The notes under the pieces: model-generated
Database searches by the model: none
Told to the model about the DNA's origin: nothing
What the model saw: only the letters and a program-made list of their open reading frames with translations
Assembly: GCA_028821235.1 (NCBI GenBank)
Contig: JAPPGV010000054.1
Coordinates: 1-60,091 of the forward strand
Direction of reading: 5' to 3'
From: a bacterium
GTDB taxonomy: Bacteria > Actinomycetota > Acidimicrobiia > Spongiisociales > Spongiisociaceae
Length of the DNA stretch: 60,091 nt
Shown here: positions 36,464 through 44,848 of the stretch, one piece after another
How positions within the stretch are numbered: the first letter of the stretch is position 1
Layout of the letters: every line of letters begins with the position of its first letter
Translations under genes and position numbers: made by a program

Positions 36464-36694
36464 GTGCTTGCCCGAGCCGAGTTCACTGTGGAGCCTTTCA
36501 CCGAGGGCAGGCAGGGTCCCCACGTCCAGGCGGCCATAGAGGCGCTCGCTCCGTTGTCGCCTGACATAGGCCCGTTCGGAACCGCTGTCGAGGGCGACCT
36601 TGACGTGGTGCTCGACAGGGCGGCCGCGGGTATCAGGGCGGCGATGGAGGCCGGGGCCACCCGGGTGGCGGTGACCATGACGGTCACTCCATGA
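36464..36694 (+). CDS. MTH1187/YkoF-like thiamine-binding protein
   Basis: A 76-residue ferredoxin-like protein: A-E-F-T-V-E-P-F-T-E-G-R-Q-G-P-H-V-Q-A-A-I-E-A, then G-P-F-G-T-A-V-E-G-D and a C-terminal V-A-V-T-M-T-V. These features match the thiamine-binding (DUF77) family; some members bind thiamine or its pyrimidine part. GTG 36464 has AAGGAG about 10 nt upstream; GTG 36455 is too close to it. It overlaps the HTH gene by 4 bp. Confidence 0.75.
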   Translation: MLARAEFTVEPFTEGRQGPHVQAAIEALAPLSPDIGPFGTAVEGDLDVVLDRAAAGIRAAMEAGATRVAVTMTVTP

Positions 36695-37053
36695 GGGAGG
36701 AGCACCCCCTGCTCGAGGCGGTCCGGCCCCTGGTCGAGGCGATGGGGGCCGAGATCGTCGACCCGAACGGGACCGACGGCGACTGCATACCCCTCGAGTG
36801 GGAGGGGGAAACGGTGGCGGCGGTACGCGTCCTGACCCTCCACGACGCCCTGGATCACCTGGTCGCCCAGGTGGAAGGGGAGTTGGGCGGAAGGCTGGAC
36901 GAGCTGGGACGGGTTCAGAAGCAGGTGGCGGTCCGGCTGCTGGACGAGCGCGGGGCCTTCCGGCTCCGCCGCTCGATCAACGAGGTGGCTGACGTGATGG
37001 GGGTGAGCCGCATCACCATCTACAACTACCTGAACTCGATCCGGGGCGAGTAG
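36691..37053 (+). CDS. HTH_22 (YheO/DauR C-domain) transcriptional regulator, short form
   Basis: 120 residues. The C-terminal third (F-R-L-R-R-S-I-N-E-V-A-D-V-M-G-V-S-R-I-T, then I-Y-N-Y-L-N) is the helix-turn-helix of the YheO/DauR family. The N-terminal half is a small domain, shorter than the PAS_6 sensor of those proteins. It is coupled to the thiamine-binding gene (ATGA), suggesting that a small molecule sensed by the pair controls nearby genes. Target unknown. Confidence 0.75.
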   Translation: MREEHPLLEAVRPLVEAMGAEIVDPNGTDGDCIPLEWEGETVAAVRVLTLHDALDHLVAQVEGELGGRLDELGRVQKQVAVRLLDERGAFRLRRSINEVADVMGVSRITIYNYLNSIRGE

Positions 37054-37058
37054 GGAAG

Positions 37059-37382
37059 GTGCGAAAGCGCATCCTCGGCGCGGCCGCCGCCGTCGCCTTG
37101 GCGGCGGTGATGGCGGCGTGCGGAGGCTCGGAGTTGCCCGAGGACGCCACCGGACAGGAGATCTACGTCCAGATGTGCGCCCGCTGCCACGGTTCGGACC
37201 TGCGGGGCGGAACCGGCGTGGCTCTCGTGGGCGAGGGCGCCGGATCGATCGACAAGCCCGAGCGCTACTTCGTCCAGTCCATCTACGCCGGGATCGGGAG
37301 TATGCCCGCCTTCCGGCGTACCCTCTCGGACGACCAGATCCTCCGCGTGGCCCGATACATCATGCGACAGCAGGGCAGGTAG
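37059..37382 (+). CDS. Cytochrome c lipoprotein
   Basis: 107 residues. It has a signal peptide with lipobox V-M-A-A-C (Cys21), a heme motif C-A-R-C-H (Cys40, Cys43, His44) and a likely sixth ligand in G-S-M-P-A-F (Met82). It is a small class I c-type cytochrome anchored on the outer face of the membrane. GTG start, 5 nt after the HTH gene; the operon link to a regulator is unusual. Confidence 0.9.
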   Translation: MRKRILGAAAAVALAAVMAACGGSELPEDATGQEIYVQMCARCHGSDLRGGTGVALVGEGAGSIDKPERYFVQSIYAGIGSMPAFRRTLSDDQILRVARYIMRQQGR

Positions 37383-37425
37383 TGGTCAGTAGTTGCTGGT
37401 TGTAGTGGATCAAACGACCTGGCAA

Positions 37426-39366
37426 TTAGACCTTGAGGCGATTGATGGCATCCACGGCGGCGGGGTTCTCGAGGCTGGTCAGGTCGCCTGGTTCCTGACC
37501 CAGGGCCCGGGCTCGCACCACCCGGCGCATGATCTTGGCCGACCGGGTTCGCGGCAGGTCGTCGACCAGCTCGACCGCCATCGGCCGGAAGGCCTTGCCC
37601 AGATGGTCCACCACCTGGCCGGAGATGGCTTCCACAAGTTCCGGGCTGTGGTCGGTCCCGGCCGTAGGCACGGCGTATATCGCGATGGCCTCGCCCTTGA
37701 CGGGATGCGGCACGCCGATGGCCGCCGCCATCACCACGCCGGGATGGGCAACCGCGGCCGATTCGATCTCCGCCGGGCCGATCCGCTTGCCGGCGATGCT
37801 GAGCGTGTCGTCCGAACGTCCGTGCAGGTACCAGAAGCCGTCCTCGTCCACCGATGCCCAGTCGCCGTGCACCCAGATGTCCGGCCAGCGGTTCCAGTAG
37901 GTGTCGAGGTACCGGTCGTCACTGCCCCAGAAGCCCCGGGTCATGCCGGGCCACGCCTTTGAACACACCAGCTCACCGACGTCGCCCCTCAGGGGGTGTC
38001 CTTTCTCGTCGTACACGTCGACCGCCATGCCGAGAGCCGGACCGCCCAGAGAGGTGGGCTTGATGCCTTGGAGCATGTTTACCGAGAGCAGGCAGGCCCC
38101 GATCTCGGTCCCGCCCGAGATGTTGATGATGGGCACCCGCTCGCCCCCGACCTCCCGGAACAGCCACCACCACGGGTCCGGATTCCACGGCTCGCCGGTC
38201 GAGCCGATGGCCCGGAGAGCCGACAGGTCGCACGCGGCGGCATGGTGGGCGCCGTGGGGCTGGAGGGCGCGGATCAGGGTGGGGGATATGCCCAGGACCG
38301 TGATACCCAGCGTCTCGACCAGCTGCCAGGTGCGCCCGGGCGTCGGGTAGTCGGGGGCGCCGTCGTAGCAGCCCAGGGAAGCGCCGTTGCTCAGGCCGGC
38401 CACCACCATCCAAGGCCCCATGATCCAGCCCAGGTCGGTCATCCACATCACCCGGTCTGCTGGCGCTATTTCGAACTGGAAGGCGCCCTCCACCGCCAGC
38501 TTGACGGCCAGACCACCGTGAACATGGACCACCCCCTTGGGTTTCCCCGTGGTGCCCGAGGTATAGGCCAGCAGTACCGGATCCTCGCTGCCGGTAGCGA
38601 CCGCGCCCAGGCGGGCGGCGGTCTCGATCGACTCCTCCCACCAACGGTCCCGTCCTGCTGTCCAGGGTGTGTCCGGTCGCCCCACGTTCGAGACCACGAT
38701 CACGTTGGGCGCGACGCCCGCCGCCTCGATGGCCCGGTCGGCCGTCTCCTTCATTCCGATCGGATTGCCCCGGCGGGTGTATCCGTCGGCGGTCACCATC
38801 ACCGCGGGTTGCGAGGCTTCGAGCCTGGAGGCGACCGCCTCGGTACCGAATCCCGAGAAGATCGGCACGTAGATGGCGCCGATCCGGGCGGCCGCCAGCA
38901 TCGAGACCACGGCCTCGGGGATCATCGGGAGGTAGCCGGCCACCGTGTCGCCCTTGCCGACGCCGGCCTCCGCCAGGGCGCCGGCCGCCCGCTCCACCAT
39001 CTCCAGCAACTCGCCGAAGCTGTAGCTCCGCTGGGCTCCGTCCTCCCGCTCCGCCACCAGCGCGGTCCGCTCGGGATCCTGCACCACCCAGCGATCCACG
39101 CACACCTCCGAGAGGTTGATCTCCCCGCCCGAGAACCACCGGGGAAACTGGATCCCGTCGCTGGTATCGACCAGGGTGTGATAGGGCTCCGAGAAGGGGA
39201 CGCGCAGATAGCCGATGGCGGCCTCCCAGAACCACTCTGGATCGGCGATGGAGCGTTCGACCAGGTCCTCGTAGGTGTCGATCCCGTGGCGGGCCATGAA
39301 GTCGACGGTGCGTGAGCGGGCCACCTCCGCATCGGAGGCCTTCCAGACGATCGGTTGCCTGTCCAT
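37426..39366 (-). CDS. Acetyl-CoA synthetase-like AMP-forming ligase
   Basis: A 646-residue adenylating enzyme: Y-T-S-G-T-T-G-K-P-K-G-V-V-H (P-loop), W-M-T-D-L-G-W-I-M-G-P-W, G-S-T-G-E-P-W-N-P, H-G-D-W-A, G-R-S-D-D-T and the catalytic Lys region R-T-R-S-A-K-I-M-R-R. Length and motifs match acetyl-CoA synthetase; the substrate could be acetate, propionate or a related acid. The S-A-K-I-M-R-R lysine is the usual acetylation control site. It is divergent from the AI-2E family gene. Confidence 0.88.
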   Translation of the reverse strand: MDRQPIVWKASDAEVARSRTVDFMARHGIDTYEDLVERSIADPEWFWEAAIGYLRVPFSEPYHTLVDTSDGIQFPRWFSGGEINLSEVCVDRWVVQDPERTALVAEREDGAQRSYSFGELLEMVERAAGALAEAGVGKGDTVAGYLPMIPEAVVSMLAAARIGAIYVPIFSGFGTEAVASRLEASQPAVMVTADGYTRRGNPIGMKETADRAIEAAGVAPNVIVVSNVGRPDTPWTAGRDRWWEESIETAARLGAVATGSEDPVLLAYTSGTTGKPKGVVHVHGGLAVKLAVEGAFQFEIAPADRVMWMTDLGWIMGPWMVVAGLSNGASLGCYDGAPDYPTPGRTWQLVETLGITVLGISPTLIRALQPHGAHHAAACDLSALRAIGSTGEPWNPDPWWWLFREVGGERVPIINISGGTEIGACLLSVNMLQGIKPTSLGGPALGMAVDVYDEKGHPLRGDVGELVCSKAWPGMTRGFWGSDDRYLDTYWNRWPDIWVHGDWASVDEDGFWYLHGRSDDTLSIAGKRIGPAEIESAAVAHPGVVMAAAIGVPHPVKGEAIAIYAVPTAGTDHSPELVEAISGQVVDHLGKAFRPMAVELVDDLPRTRSAKIMRRVVRARALGQEPGDLTSLENPAAVDAINRLKV

Positions 39367-39574
39367 CTCCGGGCGTTCCTGTTCTCGTGCGGAGGTCTAC
39401 TCTAGGAGCGTACCGAGGACGTCTCGTCGGCCTGCCGGCCGGCAACGAAACCCCAGGTCGAGGCATCGCCGCCAGACCGTCCCCGTCTCTCCCAGCACCC
39501 TTCTACCGGCGGGGTACGGCCCGGGCGACCCGGGTCCTCATCCGGATCAGCCCTTCCCGTTAGGCTTTTCCGGT

Positions 39575-40714
39575 ATGGAGCACGACGGAAGCCGGAAGCA
39601 CGACGGCATGCCGCCGTGGGTACCTCGTGTCATCGTGCTCGTGGTGCTGGCATTCCTCGGCACCTACCTCCTCGTGTGGTCGATCATCCGGCTGAGAAGT
39701 TTTCTCCTGGCGCTGCTGCTCTCCCTCTTCGCGTCCTTCGCGCTGGAGCCGGGTGTCGACTTCCTGGCCAGGCGGGGATGGCGCCGGGGATTGGCCACCA
39801 GCGTGGTGTTCGCGGCGGCCTTCGTGGTCGGTCTGGTGTTCGCGGCGGTCACGTTCCCGCCCATGGTGGTGGAGATCGCCTCCCTGATATCCAACATCCC
39901 CGGCTGGTTGACCGACCTGAGCGCCCTCCTGAACGACCGGTTCGGTCTCAACCTGAACCTCTCCAACTTGTCGGCCGGGATGCTCGACCTCCAGGGGTCG
40001 TTCCAGACCTACGCCACGTCCGTGGCCAGCGGCGTGCTCGGTGTGGGCGCGCAGGCCGTCAACCTGTTGCTCCAGCTGTTCACCATGGCGCTGTTCACCT
40101 TCTACCTGCTGGCGGACGGGCCCCGCTTCCGCAGGACGGTGCTGTCGCTGGTGCGTCCCGAGCGCCAGGCCGAGGTGAGCCGCATCTGGGAGATCGCGAT
40201 CCGCAAGACCGGCGGCTACGTCTACTCCCGTGCCCTCCTGGCCCTGATCTCGGCGGTGTTCACCTACGTCTTCCTCCTGATCGTGGGGGTCCCGTACGCC
40301 CTGGCGCTGGCGGTGTGGGTTGGGGTGGTCAGCCAGTTCATCCCGGCTGTGGGTACCTACCTGGCCGCGCTGGTTCCGGTGCTGGTGGCCCTGACCGTGC
40401 GGCCCATCACCGCGGTGGTCGTGATCGTCGGGCTGGTGGTCTACCAGCAGATCGAGAACATCGTCCTCTCTCCCCGTATCACCGCCCGCACGATGTCGCT
40501 CCATCCCGCGGTGGCGTTCGGGTCGGTGCTGGTCGGTACCTCGCTCCTCGGCGTGGTCGGCGCGCTGGTGGCCCTTCCGGCAACCGCGATCATCCAGGCG
40601 TTCATCTCCACCTACGTCGAGCAGCACCACGTGGACGAGGAGCACCTCGGTGCGGCCTCTGAGCAGCCCGCGGGTGTCGAAGGGCCGCCCGCCGGAGACG
40701 GGGCGGACAGCTGA
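39575..40714 (+). CDS. AI-2E family (PerM-type) membrane permease
   Basis: About 379 residues with seven or eight hydrophobic segments. L-L-L-S-L-F-A-S-F-A-L-E-P near residue 50, a soluble loop, then L-L-A-D-G-P-R-F-R, W-V-G-V-V-S-Q-F-I-P-A-V-G and Q-Q-I-E-N-I-V-L-S-P-R-I are the conserved blocks of the AI-2E/PerM exporter family. The transported compound is not known. The C-terminal tail is acidic. The 208-bp divergent gap before it holds no gene. Confidence 0.88.
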   Translation: MEHDGSRKHDGMPPWVPRVIVLVVLAFLGTYLLVWSIIRLRSFLLALLLSLFASFALEPGVDFLARRGWRRGLATSVVFAAAFVVGLVFAAVTFPPMVVEIASLISNIPGWLTDLSALLNDRFGLNLNLSNLSAGMLDLQGSFQTYATSVASGVLGVGAQAVNLLLQLFTMALFTFYLLADGPRFRRTVLSLVRPERQAEVSRIWEIAIRKTGGYVYSRALLALISAVFTYVFLLIVGVPYALALAVWVGVVSQFIPAVGTYLAALVPVLVALTVRPITAVVVIVGLVVYQQIENIVLSPRITARTMSLHPAVAFGSVLVGTSLLGVVGALVALPATAIIQAFISTYVEQHHVDEEHLGAASEQPAGVEGPPAGDGADS

Positions 40715-40752
40715 ATACCTCCGGTGAGGATCGATTTCCAGATTCCAGGGTG

Positions 40753-40790
40753 TTCCTTTAATATAGGAACTTCTTCCCTATGTAAAGGAA
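40753..40790. promoter_or_regulatory. Large AT-rich palindrome before Fic gene
   Basis: TTCCTTTA (40753-40760) and TAAAGGAA (40783-40790) are perfect outer arms; TAGG (40764-40767) and CCTA (40777-40780) pair inside, with a 3/2-nt bulge and a 9-nt centre. It stands out as AT-rich in GC-rich DNA, ends 9 bp before the ATG, and probably is the operator for the Fic protein's own winged-helix domain. Confidence 0.6.
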
Positions 40791-40798
40791 TAACGGAA

Positions 40799-41905
40799 AT
40801 GTTGTTCCAGCCCCCTGCACCCGACAATGCGGAACTGGAGGTGGTCGCCGCGATCGATGGTGTCCGGCATCGCCTGCGATATCAACTGTACGAACCGCGC
40901 CGATGGGGTGGGCTACTCCGGAGGCTTCTGGAAGCCGACTCCATCCGGGCATCGACCGGCATCGAAGGCCATCATGTGAGCCGTGATGATGCGGTGGCGT
41001 CTGTGGATAGGGCCGAGCGGTTCGATGCATCCGACCCCGACTGGGCGGCTCTGGCCGGTTACCGGGATGCTATGGGATACGTCATCCAGATGAGCGACGA
41101 TCCTCATTTCTCCTACAGTGACGGGTTGCTCCGCAGCCTCCACTACATGATGATGCAGCACGATCATGACAAGCTCCCTGGCCTGTACCGACCTGGTCCT
41201 ATCTTCGTGGGTGACTACGAAGGTCCGGCTAGCGAGATGGTGCCCGGGCTGATGCGGGAACTCGCCGAGCGGCTCAACGAGGCCGGCGACAAGAGCCCAC
41301 CGATCGTGCAGGCCGGAATGGCGCACCTCAACCTGCTGATGATCCATCCCTTCAAGGACGGGAACGGTCGGATGGCGCGCGCCCTACACACGCTGGTCAT
41401 GGGCCGCAACGGCACGCTGGATCCCTGGTTCTCGAGCATCGAGGAGTATCTCGGGATCAACACGCCTCGCTACTACAGAGTGCTGGCCGAGGTGGGGGGG
41501 ACCGGCTGGGCGCCGGAGCGCGATGCTCGACCCTGGATTCGGTTCGTCCTCGGCGCCCACTACCACCAGGCGCACTCGATGGAGTGGCGGATCGAGGAGT
41601 CGAACCGCGTGTGGGCAACCGTGGACCGGGTGCGTGCCGAGGCCGGCTTGGACGAACGGAACATGGGTTCGCTGTTCGACGCGGCGGAGGGGTACCGGGT
41701 GCGGCGGTATCGGCACGTCGCCTACGCCGACACAAGCGAGCGCGTGGCATCGGCCGATCTCAGGAAGCTGGTGGATCTCGGGCTGCTACGACCGGTGGGA
41801 GAGCGGCGGGGCCGCTACTACCTAGCGTCGGAGCAGTTCCTGTCGCGCGTGGCGGAGGCGCGAACGTTCCGACCACAGATACCCGACCCTTTCGGCTCGG
41901 TCTGA
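40799..41905 (+). CDS. Fic-family AMP transferase with inhibitory motif and winged-helix tail
   Basis: A 368-residue protein. The N-terminal inhibitory motif S-T-G-I-E-G (residues 52-57) fits (S/T)xxxE(G/N) of class II Fic proteins, where the Glu blocks ATP. The Fic core motif H-P-F-K-D-G-N-G-R begins at His183. The C-terminal L-R-K-L-V-D-L-G-L-L-R-P-V-G-E-R-R-G-R-Y-Y is a winged-helix wing. It transfers AMP or similar to a protein target, unknown here. ATG 40799 keeps the palindrome outside the coding region. Confidence 0.88.
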   Translation: MLFQPPAPDNAELEVVAAIDGVRHRLRYQLYEPRRWGGLLRRLLEADSIRASTGIEGHHVSRDDAVASVDRAERFDASDPDWAALAGYRDAMGYVIQMSDDPHFSYSDGLLRSLHYMMMQHDHDKLPGLYRPGPIFVGDYEGPASEMVPGLMRELAERLNEAGDKSPPIVQAGMAHLNLLMIHPFKDGNGRMARALHTLVMGRNGTLDPWFSSIEEYLGINTPRYYRVLAEVGGTGWAPERDARPWIRFVLGAHYHQAHSMEWRIEESNRVWATVDRVRAEAGLDERNMGSLFDAAEGYRVRRYRHVAYADTSERVASADLRKLVDLGLLRPVGERRGRYYLASEQFLSRVAEARTFRPQIPDPFGSV

Positions 41906-41991
41906 TCGTCCGGCGTAGTCTTCTCCGGCTGTGGCCGGCTCCAAGCACGCTGTACTCGTCTACCGTTCCTGGTAGCCAGAGAGGAGGGGCA

Positions 41992-42207
41992 GTGGCACAG
42001 TTCGATATCGATGCGATGCTGGAACGCTTCCGAAACCGCGCCGAAGCCGTGCGCCAGCGTCCCCTGCCCCCGGTGGCGGGCGAGGGCCGGAGGGCGTTCA
42101 TAGAGCAGGCCGAGACGGACTACACCGATTTCGCCCTGGTCGGCGGGGCGGTCTGGTCGGTGGAGCAGGATCACCTGGTCCTGAGGATCCCGCTCGCAGG
42201 GGGGTAG
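41992..42207 (+). CDS. Small conserved-looking protein of unknown function
   Basis: A 71-residue ORF with an AGGAGG ribosome site just before GTG 41992. It opens with an amphipathic helix (A-Q-F-D-I-D-A-M-L-E-R-F-R-N-R-A-E-A-V) and ends with D-F-A-L-V-G-G-A-V-W-S-V and L-V-L-R-I-P-L. No family recognised. It lies 3 bp before the next gene, so the two are probably co-transcribed. Confidence 0.7.
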   Translation: MAQFDIDAMLERFRNRAEAVRQRPLPPVAGEGRRAFIEQAETDYTDFALVGGAVWSVEQDHLVLRIPLAGG

Positions 42208-42210
42208 CCG

Positions 42211-42948
42211 ATGGACGTGAGCGCCTGGATCGGGTCGCTGCGCTCCGAGGGCCGGCGCATGGCCACTGTGGCTGCCGGCCTGTCCCTGGATGATCCGGTG
42301 CCAACCTGTCCCGAGTGGAACGTGCGGCAGTTGTTGCGCCACACCGGCTGGGTGCACCGATGGGCGGGCACGATGGTCCGGGATGCCAGGCCGGAGCCTC
42401 CCGGCCGTGAGGATATGCTCCCCGGCGGCTGGCCCCCCGACGGAGGGCTGGTGGACTGGTTCCGGGAGGGTCACGCGCGGCTGGTGTCGGCCCTGGAGTC
42501 GGCCCCCGACGATCTCGACTGCTGGACCATCATGCAGATGCCCGACTCCCGGGCGTTCTGGGCGCGGCGCCAGGCCCACGAGACCGCCATCCATCGGGTT
42601 GACGCCGAGTTGGTCGCCGGCGCCGTCTCCGGATTCGATGCGGAACACGCCGCGGACGGGATCGACGAGTTGATGGTGTTCTTCATCTCGCGACCCGACC
42701 GCGGTCCGAGAGCTCCCGAGGCTAAGACCCTCAGGGTGGTCGCCACCGATGCGGGCCGTCACTGGACGGTCTCCTTCGGACCGGCCGACTCGGCCGGCCG
42801 TGCCGGGGGAGAGGGGCCGGTGGATTGCACCGTGACGGGCCGGGCCTCCGACCTGTACCTGTACCTCTGGAACCGGATCCCGCCCGATGACATCCGGGTG
42901 GAAGGCCGGGGCGACGTGCTCGACTACTGGAGCGAGACCTCGTTCTGA
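42211..42948 (+). CDS. Maleylpyruvate isomerase-family (mycothiol-dependent, DinB-like) protein
   Basis: A 245-residue protein: P-T-C-P-E-W-N-V-R-Q-L-L-R-H-T-G-W-V-H-R-W (first metal His), a middle R-R-Q-A-H-E-T-A-I-H-R-V-D-A-E (two further His ligands) and a C-terminal SCP2-like domain ending W-N-R-I-P. This is the actinobacterial TIGR03083/MDMPI family, whose characterised member uses mycothiol. The actual substrate is unknown. It supports an actinobacterial host. Confidence 0.88.
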   Translation: MDVSAWIGSLRSEGRRMATVAAGLSLDDPVPTCPEWNVRQLLRHTGWVHRWAGTMVRDARPEPPGREDMLPGGWPPDGGLVDWFREGHARLVSALESAPDDLDCWTIMQMPDSRAFWARRQAHETAIHRVDAELVAGAVSGFDAEHAADGIDELMVFFISRPDRGPRAPEAKTLRVVATDAGRHWTVSFGPADSAGRAGGEGPVDCTVTGRASDLYLYLWNRIPPDDIRVEGRGDVLDYWSETSF

Positions 42949-42987
42949 TGGGTCGGCGCGACCGGATCAGGCCGCGAAATTCACTTG

Positions 42988-43013
42988 GCGGCAATTACCG
43001 CGATTGCTGCCGC
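42988..43013. terminator. Hairpin between MDMPI-family gene and thyA
   Basis: GCGGCAAT (42988-42995) pairs with ATTGC-T-GCCGC (43003-43013, one bulge). There is no T-run, so this is a possible weak terminator. A TTGACC hexamer at 43028-43033 beyond it may be a -35 for thyA, but no well-spaced -10 is evident. Confidence 0.35.
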
Positions 43014-43063
43014 GCGCCTGATTAACTTTGACCTGTGTTCCCGACATACCGCACCGGTAGACG

Positions 43064-43858
43064 ATGCAGCAGTATCTGAGCTTGCTGCAAGAGGTCAGGT
43101 ACGAGGGAACCCTGAAGGAGGACCGTACCGGCGTCGGCACCTACAGCCTCTTCGGACGCCAACTCCGCTTCGACCTCGACAGGGGTTTCCCCCTGCTCAC
43201 GACCAAGAAGGTCCACCTGCGCTCGGTGGTCCATGAGCTCCTGTGGTTCCTGGCCGGCGACTCCAACGTCCGGTATCTGCAGGACAACGGGGTGTCTATC
43301 TGGGACGCGTGGGCCCACCCGGGTACCGGCGACCTGGGTCCTATATACGGCGTGCAGTGGCGCAGCTGGACCGGCGCCGACGGCCGGACCATCGACCAGC
43401 TGTCAGACGTGGTGGACCGGATCCGTACCGACCCCGACTCCCGGCGGCTGGTCGTCTCGGCCTGGAACGTGTCCGACCTGCCGGAGATGGCGCTCCCTCC
43501 GTGCCACGTGCTGTTCCAGTTCTACGTGACCCACGGTCGCCTGAGCCTCCAGCTCTACCAGCGCAGCGCCGACATCTTTCTGGGAGTGCCCTTCAACATC
43601 GCCTCGTACTCGCTGCTCCTGATGATGGTGGCCAGGGTGACCGGCCTCCGTCCGGGAGAGTTCGTCCACACCTTCGGTGACGTGCACCTGTACAGGAACC
43701 ATGTCGAGCAGGCCGATGCGCAGCTCCGGCGGCGGCCCAGGCCTCTCCCGTCGCTGGTCCTTCCCGAGCGGAACGACCTGTTCTCGTATCGCTACGAGGA
43801 CATCCGCGTGATCGGCTACGACCCCCACCCGGCCATCCCGGCACCGGTGGCCGTCTGA
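43064..43858 (+). CDS. thyA: Thymidylate synthase ThyA
   Basis: A 264-residue dTMP-forming enzyme, the same length as E. coli ThyA. It shows the N-terminal D-R-T-G-V-G-T, L-T-T-K-K, W-F-L-A-G-D, nucleophile Cys147 in [27 protein letters not shown] and G-D-V-H-L-Y. It uses methylene-tetrahydrofolate. No dihydrofolate reductase gene is adjacent. Confidence 0.97.
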   Translation: MQQYLSLLQEVRYEGTLKEDRTGVGTYSLFGRQLRFDLDRGFPLLTTKKVHLRSVVHELLWFLAGDSNVRYLQDNGVSIWDAWAHPGTGDLGPIYGVQWRSWTGADGRTIDQLSDVVDRIRTDPDSRRLVVSAWNVSDLPEMALPPCHVLFQFYVTHGRLSLQLYQRSADIFLGVPFNIASYSLLLMMVARVTGLRPGEFVHTFGDVHLYRNHVEQADAQLRRRPRPLPSLVLPERNDLFSYRYEDIRVIGYDPHPAIPAPVAV

Positions 43859-43970
43859 GCATCGGCCCGCTCGCACCACCCGCCGCGGGCAGAGTCTGCA
43901 ACCACGGTGGAGCTTGTAATCTGGTCCGTGGATCGGTACCGGATCATCCGGACCGCAACCAGGAGCGTGA

Positions 43971-44846
43971 ATGAAGATCGTCGTGGTAGGCCCGGGACGG
44001 GCCGGTGGATCGCTGGCGGTGGCCGCTCGAGCCGCAGGTCACGAGTTGGTGGGTATCTTCGGCCGCCGGACCCGCCACCAGCCGCTGGCCGAACACCTCG
44101 GAGTCCGGATCCGCCTTATCGGAGAGCCGATGCCCGAGGCCGATCTGCTGGTGGTGGCGGTCCGGGACGATGCCCTTCCCGAGGTGGCCGCAACCCTGTC
44201 TCCGCCGGCGGACCGGATACGCGGCGCCATCCATCTCTCGGGCCTGACATCGGTCCGGGTCCTGGACCCGCTCCGCGAGGCCGGCCTGGTGACCGGCAGC
44301 TTCCACCCGCTGCAGACCTTGCCGGGCTGGGAGGCCGGATCGCGCGCCTTCCCAGGCGCCTTCGTCGGGATAACCGCCCCCGACGATTGGGCTACCGAGC
44401 TGGAGTCCTTCGCCCGGTCGCTCGGGTGCCGACCGTTCCGGGTGGCGGATGATCGCAAGCCGCTGTACCACGCGGCGGGAGGCGTGGCCGCCAACTACGT
44501 CTCGGCGGCGCTCTGCGTGGCGGAGTACATGTTCACGGAGGCCGGCGTCGATCCCGCGGCGGCCCGCCCGATGGTGGAACAGGCGGTTGCCAACGCCTTC
44601 GACCTGGGATTCCGGGAGTCGTTGACCGGGCCGATCTCGCGGGGCGACCTCGGGACCGTCCGGCGCCAGATCGAGGCGGTCGACCGCCACGCGCCGGACG
44701 CATCGGAAGCCTTCCGGGTTCTGACCAGGCTGACCGCCCAGCTGGCCGGGAGGGTCGAGGTGGAGGAGATACTCCAGGTGACCGCCCGCCCGCCGGGAGG
44801 ATCTCGTTCGCCGGGTCCGGTCATCGAGGGAGGGGGGTCGCCCTGA
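43971..44846 (+). CDS. Rossmann/DUF2520 protein, candidate PanG-type ketopantoate reductase
   Basis: 291 residues. The N-terminal V-V-G-P-G-R-A-G-G-S is a dinucleotide-binding loop and V-V-A-V-R-D-D follows; the C-terminal half (Y-H-A-A-G-G-V-A-A-N-Y, then a helical bundle) is DUF2520, a 6PGDH-like domain. The gene is immediately before panC, as in mycobacteria, and DUF2520-type proteins have been linked to alternative ketopantoate reductases (PanG). The role in pantothenate synthesis is therefore likely but inferred. Confidence 0.75.
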   Translation: MKIVVVGPGRAGGSLAVAARAAGHELVGIFGRRTRHQPLAEHLGVRIRLIGEPMPEADLLVVAVRDDALPEVAATLSPPADRIRGAIHLSGLTSVRVLDPLREAGLVTGSFHPLQTLPGWEAGSRAFPGAFVGITAPDDWATELESFARSLGCRPFRVADDRKPLYHAAGGVAANYVSAALCVAEYMFTEAGVDPAAARPMVEQAVANAFDLGFRESLTGPISRGDLGTVRRQIEAVDRHAPDASEAFRVLTRLTAQLAGRVEVEEILQVTARPPGGSRSPGPVIEGGGSP

Positions 44847-44848
44847 GA

